A stretch of 64,000 nucleotides of DNA, taken from positions 248,001 through 312,000 of the forward strand of contig NZ_JACIJK010000003.1 of the NCBI RefSeq assembly GCF_014199305.1. The letters are read 5' to 3'. Shown piece after piece: positions 60,840 to 64,000 of the stretch; position 1 is the stretch's first letter, and each line of letters starts with the position of its first letter. The DNA comes from Sphingomonas aerophila (GTDB taxonomy: Bacteria > Pseudomonadota > Alphaproteobacteria > Sphingomonadales > Sphingomonadaceae). A model generated the notes under the pieces. It had not been told where the DNA came from and searched no databases. It worked only from the letters and a program-made list of their open reading frames with translations. The position numbers and the translations under genes are program-made.

Positions 60840-61504
60840 CGGAAATACCAGACTTCGTGGCCCTGCCGGCGCGCTTTCCGCTCGTAACGCGTTTCCGGCC
60901 AGTCGGCGGGGCGATTGAGGAAGTCGGCCGCTTCGTTTGCCAGCCATTCAAAATCGCGCCGGCTGTTCATGACCATGGTCGCCCAGCGACAGTAGGTCGG
61001 ATCGTCGGTGCCGAGCCGAAACTCGCCGCCCGGCTTCAACTTGGCGGCGATCAGGTCCAGCGGCCCCGGATTGACCATGCGACGCTTGGCATGGCGCGCC
61101 TTTGGCCAGGGGTCGGGATGAAGCAGGTAGACACGCTCCAGGCTCGCGTCCGGCAACCGTTCCAAGACGGTCAGGGCGTCGCCCATGTGCAGGCGAACAT
61201 TACCGAGCGACTGGTCGCGCACATGGCCCAGCGCGCCCACAACGCCGTTCAGGAACGGTTCGCAGCCGATAAAGCCGGTGTCGGGATGCGCCTGCGCCTG
61301 AGCAGCGAGATGTTCGCCCCCCCCGAAGCCGATCTCCACTTCCAGCGGTCTCTCGGCGCCGAACAGTCGCACCGCGTTTAGCGGGCCATCCTCGGGGACC
61401 GAGACGTCGGGCAGCAGTTCCTCGACCAGCGTGGCCTGGCCTGCACGTAGCTTATGGCCCTGGCGCCGGCCGTAGAGGCGGCGGATCGTGGTGGGATCGT
61501 TCAT
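60824..61504 (-). CDS. trmB: tRNA (guanine46-N7)-methyltransferase
   Basis: 226 residues from ATG 61504. TrmB signatures: LEVEIGFGGGEHLA for S-adenosylmethionine, IGCEPFLNG, YLLHPDPWPKARHAKRRMV which is diagnostic of TrmB, and FRLGTDDPTYCRWA. The N-terminus RRLYGRRQGHKL is basic for tRNA contact. It makes m7G46 in tRNA variable loops. metK, lying upstream on the same strand, supplies the methyl donor, an understandable neighbourhood. Confidence 0.95.
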   Translation of the reverse strand: MNDPTTIRRLYGRRQGHKLRAGQATLVEELLPDVSVPEDGPLNAVRLFGAERPLEVEIGFGGGEHLAAQAQAHPDTGFIGCEPFLNGVVGALGHVRDQSLGNVRLHMGDALTVLERLPDASLERVYLLHPDPWPKARHAKRRMVNPGPLDLIAAKLKPGGEFRLGTDDPTYCRWATMVMNSRRDFEWLANEAADFLNRPADWPETRYERKARRQGHEVWYFRYRRA

Positions 61505-61570
61505 CGCGGCGCGCGTGTAGCGCCCTGACGCGCATGGAGCAAAGTGCCTGGCGGTCCGTTGGGCTGCTTC

Positions 61571-62224
61571 ATGGGCAAAAGCACGAAAAAGGTCGCCGGC
61601 GCGGCGCGCAAGATCGCCAGGAAAACCGGAGAAACCGACCAGCGTGTTACCCACACGGTGGCGGCCGTGCGCGAGACGCGGCCCGCTCGCATTGTTGCGC
61701 TGTTGATGGAGTGCGCCGACCAGCCCGAGCTCATCACCGCGTCGCTGGGCACAATCGGGGCAGGGGTGGTAGCGAAGCGTCCAGACCTGGTGCGCGGCGG
61801 TGCCCGGATGCTCGCCTCACACCTTGTCGCAACCGGCATGAAGATGCTGGTCAAGCAACAGGTGGACCGAACCCGACCGAAAAAAGCGCTGGCCGAGGGC
61901 GAGCATCGGTTCGAGGCGGGGCACAGCCATGATCACGAGATGAATTCCCTTCCGTCCGGCCACACGGCGGGCGCTGTTGCCGTTGCCCGGGCCGCGTCGC
62001 ACGAGATTGATGGCGTTGCGGTGCCTGCGACGATCGCGACCGGGGCTGTCGCTGCGGCGCAGGTGCCGACCGGCAGCCACTACCTCACCGACGTGATTGC
62101 AGGCGGCATGATAGGTTGGGCGGCAGAGGCAGTGGTCGGCGCAGTGTTCGACCGGTTCGAGGCAAAGCAGGAAGAAAGAGTCGACGGTAAGCGCTCTGTG
62201 CCTAGTCAGAAAACCATCGGATAG
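61571..62224 (+). CDS. PAP2-family phosphatase, atypical third motif
   Basis: 217 residues. The PAP2 motifs are present in part: KQQVDRTRPKK as C1, SLPSGHTAG as C2 and PTGSHYLTDVIAGG as C3. In C3 the usual S-R before V is A-Q, so the phosphate-binding Arg is absent or shifted, while the catalytic His and Asp remain. Few clear membrane helices. It may hydrolyse a lipid phosphate inefficiently, or be a variant. Start ATG 61571; a GTG at 61544 is less likely. Confidence 0.75.
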   Translation: MGKSTKKVAGAARKIARKTGETDQRVTHTVAAVRETRPARIVALLMECADQPELITASLGTIGAGVVAKRPDLVRGGARMLASHLVATGMKMLVKQQVDRTRPKKALAEGEHRFEAGHSHDHEMNSLPSGHTAGAVAVARAASHEIDGVAVPATIATGAVAAAQVPTGSHYLTDVIAGGMIGWAAEAVVGAVFDRFEAKQEERVDGKRSVPSQKTIG

Positions 62225-62358
62225 CCCGCCGCGCCGGCGCTGCTCCGCGCTTCTCCATCCATCGCTTCAACACGGGCGTCGTTACGGCCCTGTGGCCTCG
62301 GGCGAGGGGCCGGCAGGAACGCGCCGGTGGGTCGGTCCGGCACAGCGCGTTGCTCATG

Positions 62359-62391
62359 AAAAAGCCTCCCCCAGCGAATGCCGGGGAAGGC
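62359..62391 (-). terminator. Intrinsic terminator of metK
   Basis: On the minus strand GCCTTCCCC and GGGGGAGGC pair over nine positions (one wobble) around a 10-nt loop and are followed by TTTTT. Positions 62391-62359, about 30 bp after the metK stop. Confidence 0.9.
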
Positions 62392-62419
62392 CAGATCATC
62401 GCCAGTGCAGGTCAACCGA

Positions 62420-63640
62420 TCAGGCGGCGACCGCTTCCTTCAGGCGATCAACCAAGTCGGTCTTTTCCCAGGTGAACAGCCCACCCTCGGCTTCGCGGCC
62501 GAAGTGCCCATAGGCAGCGCTCTTGGAGTAAATCGGCGCGTTCAGGTTCAGGTGTTCGCGAATGCCCTTGGGCGTCAGGCGAACGAGCTGGGGCAGCGCA
62601 GCCTCCAGCTTCGCCTCGTCCACCTTGCCGGTGCCGTGCAGGTCGACATACACGCTCAGCGGCTCGGCAATGCCGATCGCATACGACAACTGGATGGTGC
62701 AGCGGCGGGCCAGGCCTGCCGCAACGACGTTCTTCGCCAGGTAGCGCGCGACATAGGCGGCGGAACGGTCGACCTTGGTCGGATCCTTGCCGCTGAACGC
62801 GCCGCCGCCGTGGGGCGCCGCGCCGCCATAGGTGTCAACAATGATCTTCCGCCCGGTCACGCCGGCATCACCATCAGGCCCGCCGATCTCGAATGCGCCG
62901 GTCGGGTTGATATAGATCTTGGTCTCGTCGGTAACGAAGCCGGCAGGCAGCACGTCTTCCATGACGCCGCGAACATAGTCGCGAAGTTCAGCGTACTTGC
63001 CGGCGTCCGCATGCTCGCCCTTTTCGCAATAGCCACGCTTGTGCTGGGTGGAAACAACCAGCGCGGTGGCCCTCACGGGCACTTCGTTTTCATACTGCAA
63101 CGTCACCTGGCTCTTGGCATCGGGCTCCAGGAACGGCGCCGACCCGGAATGGCGGTCTGCGGCCATGCGCTCCAGGATCTTGTGGCTGTAGTACAGCGTC
63201 GCGGGCATGAAGCCCGGCGTCTCGTCGGTGGCATAGCCGAACATGATGCCCTGGTCGCCGGCACCCTCGTCCTTGTTGCCGCCTTCATCGACGCCCATCG
63301 CGATCTCGACCGACTGGCCATGGAGATTGTTCGAGAACTCGAACGTCTGCCAGTGGAAGCCGTCCTGTTCATAGCCGATGCGCTTCACCGTCTCGCGCAC
63401 GGTCTGTTCGATCTCGTCGAGGATGCCCGGCGCCCACTGGCCGTCCTCGTAAACGCCCTTGCCGCGGATCTCGCCCGCCAGCACGACCTTGTTGGTGGTG
63501 GTCAGCGTCTCGCAGGCGACGCGTGCCTCAGGGTCCTTGGACAAGAACAGGTCGACGATGGAGTCGCTGATCTGGTCGGCAACCTTGTCAGGATGGCCTT
63601 CGGACACCGACTCGGACGTGAAAAGAAAGCTGGAACGCAT
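62420..63640 (-). CDS. metK: S-adenosylmethionine synthetase
   Basis: 406 residues from ATG 63640 ([19 protein letters not shown]). It joins methionine and ATP to make SAM. Characteristic motifs: [35 protein letters not shown] and [23 protein letters not shown]. Length is about 20 residues over the E. coli enzyme. The gene follows lnt by 72 bp with a palindrome in the gap, and a good terminator ends it. Confidence 0.97.
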   Translation of the reverse strand: MRSSFLFTSESVSEGHPDKVADQISDSIVDLFLSKDPEARVACETLTTTNKVVLAGEIRGKGVYEDGQWAPGILDEIEQTVRETVKRIGYEQDGFHWQTFEFSNNLHGQSVEIAMGVDEGGNKDEGAGDQGIMFGYATDETPGFMPATLYYSHKILERMAADRHSGSAPFLEPDAKSQVTLQYENEVPVRATALVVSTQHKRGYCEKGEHADAGKYAELRDYVRGVMEDVLPAGFVTDETKIYINPTGAFEIGGPDGDAGVTGRKIIVDTYGGAAPHGGGAFSGKDPTKVDRSAAYVARYLAKNVVAAGLARRCTIQLSYAIGIAEPLSVYVDLHGTGKVDEAKLEAALPQLVRLTPKGIREHLNLNAPIYSKSAAYGHFGREAEGGLFTWEKTDLVDRLKEAVAA

Positions 63641-63685
63641 GAAGATCCCTTCTGAGATGGGGGAAAGCTCGGCCGTTGCCATGCC

Positions 63686-63705
63686 ATATAAAGCTTTCCT
63701 TATAT
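63686..63705. promoter_or_regulatory. Palindrome ATATAAAGCTTTCCTTATAT upstream of metK
   Basis: Imperfect 20-bp palindrome (ATATAA/TTATAT arms) centred about 55 bp before the metK ATG, between lnt and metK. It resembles operators assigned to the ArsR-type S-adenosylhomocysteine sensor SahR before methionine genes of proteobacteria; the identity is inference. It is also rich enough in A/T to hold a -10. Confidence 0.4.
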
Positions 63706-63712
63706 CGCCTCC

Positions 63713-64000
63713 TTAGCGCGCGCGGCGGCGCACGGCAACGGCAGCAATGGCCAGTACGGTCCCGATCAGGAGCGCCAGCCAATTGCCCAATCGCGCAAAG
63801 AAGGTGGGGGCGAGCGCGGGCGGGAGCGGCGCTTCCGCGGCGCCTGCTTGTTCGTGAGGCACGGTGGCGATCAGGCGTCCGTCGGCGGCGATGATCGCGG
63901 AGATGCCGGTCGGGGTCGAGCGCACGATCGGCAGCCCTTCCTCGATGGCGCGCAGGCGCGCCTGCGCCAGGTGCTGCGGCGGCCCCCACCGGCCGAACCA
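63713..64000 (-). CDS. lnt: Apolipoprotein N-acyltransferase, C-terminal end (5' part outside window)
   Basis: The frame stays open to the window edge, so only the last ~95 residues are seen. They read WFGRWGPPQHLAQARLRAIE, GLPIVRSTPTGISAIIAADG, typical of the end of the nitrilase-like domain of Lnt, and a last membrane helix (NWLALLIGTVLAIAAVAV). Lnt adds the third acyl chain to lipoproteins. The gene order lnt-metK-trmB is seen in several alphaproteobacteria. Confidence 0.85.
   Translation of the reverse strand, partial: WFGRWGPPQHLAQARLRAIEEGLPIVRSTPTGISAIIAADGRLIATVPHEQAGAAEAPLPPALAPTFFARLGNWLALLIGTVLAIAAVAVRRRAR

Noticed and set aside
63641..63712. SAM riboswitch before metK
   Set aside because: The gap is 72 nt and I find no SAM-II or other SAM riboswitch core; a DNA palindrome explains the structure better.
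1..64000. tRNA genes, CRISPR arrays, insertion sequences, prophage
   Set aside because: No T-loop GTTCGAATC-type signature with matching acceptor arms, no regular spaced repeats, and no transposase, integrase or phage structural gene were found by eye.

Overview
The window reads as a chromosomal segment of a high-GC alphaproteobacterium of the Sphingomonas type (Sphingomonadales). The grounds are the strong GC bias at third codon positions, the gene families present (OxyR, DUF2794, DUF2171, DUF2721, class I fumarase, a tryptophan-halogenase-like protein beside a LacI regulator, alphaproteobacterial-type long PstC and PstA) and many ATGA/GTGA translational couplings. This is inference from gene content; no rRNA or tRNA gene is present to confirm it. 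I see no insertion sequence, prophage or CRISPR array.

Layout. 1-2 kb: 3' end of a flavin-dependent halogenase-like gene and its LacI-type regulator. 2-7 kb: small membrane protein, MFS transporter, pgsA, moaD-moaE, oxyR, serine acetyltransferase, DUF2794. 7-9.7 kb: membrane protein, SDR, secreted low-complexity protein. 9.8-16.8 kb: a complete phosphate module on the minus strand, phoR-pstS-pstC-pstA-pstB-phoU-phoB. 17-20.4 kb: a 1116-residue GH18/NodB-deacetylase/GT2 fusion. 20.5-23 kb: a compact four-gene cassette (signal-peptide protein, PqqD-like protein, HprK-like kinase, nucleotidyltransferase) matching the poorly understood HPr-rel-A type of locus; it is the best candidate here for an undescribed system. 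23-28.3 kb: VanZ-like protein and HAD phosphatase, then glmU, glmS and a ROK sugar kinase, an amino-sugar and cell-wall precursor block. 28.3-32 kb: a co-translated c-di-GMP regulator (REC-GGDEF-EAL) and histidine kinase. 32-37.4 kb: dinB, a 2-oxoglutarate/Fe(II) dioxygenase family enzyme, a lipoprotein, a very acidic protein, an outer-membrane barrel, HNH and thermonuclease-type nucleases.

37.4-42 kb: class Ia ribonucleotide reductase, with nrdA and nrdB separated by a DUF2171 gene and two small membrane proteins; nrdA has a clear promoter with two NrdR-like boxes. 42-44.2 kb: a DUF2231, sorbosone-dehydrogenase-like and membrane-protein operon. 44.3-47 kb: a PAS-GGDEF-EAL-PilZ protein. 47-49.5 kb: class I fumarase coupled to a tiny gene and an ATP-grasp gene. 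49.5-49.9 kb: an unusual lower-GC intergenic region. 50-64 kb: mostly housekeeping and single genes (PRC-barrel, MFS, uvrB, MBL hydrolase, amidase, TonB-C-like, DUF2721, BioF2-type acetyltransferase, trmB, PAP2, metK, 3' end of lnt).

Starts were chosen by conserved N-termini, Shine-Dalgarno spacing and overlaps with neighbours. Functions are family-level assignments read by eye; no database search was run.
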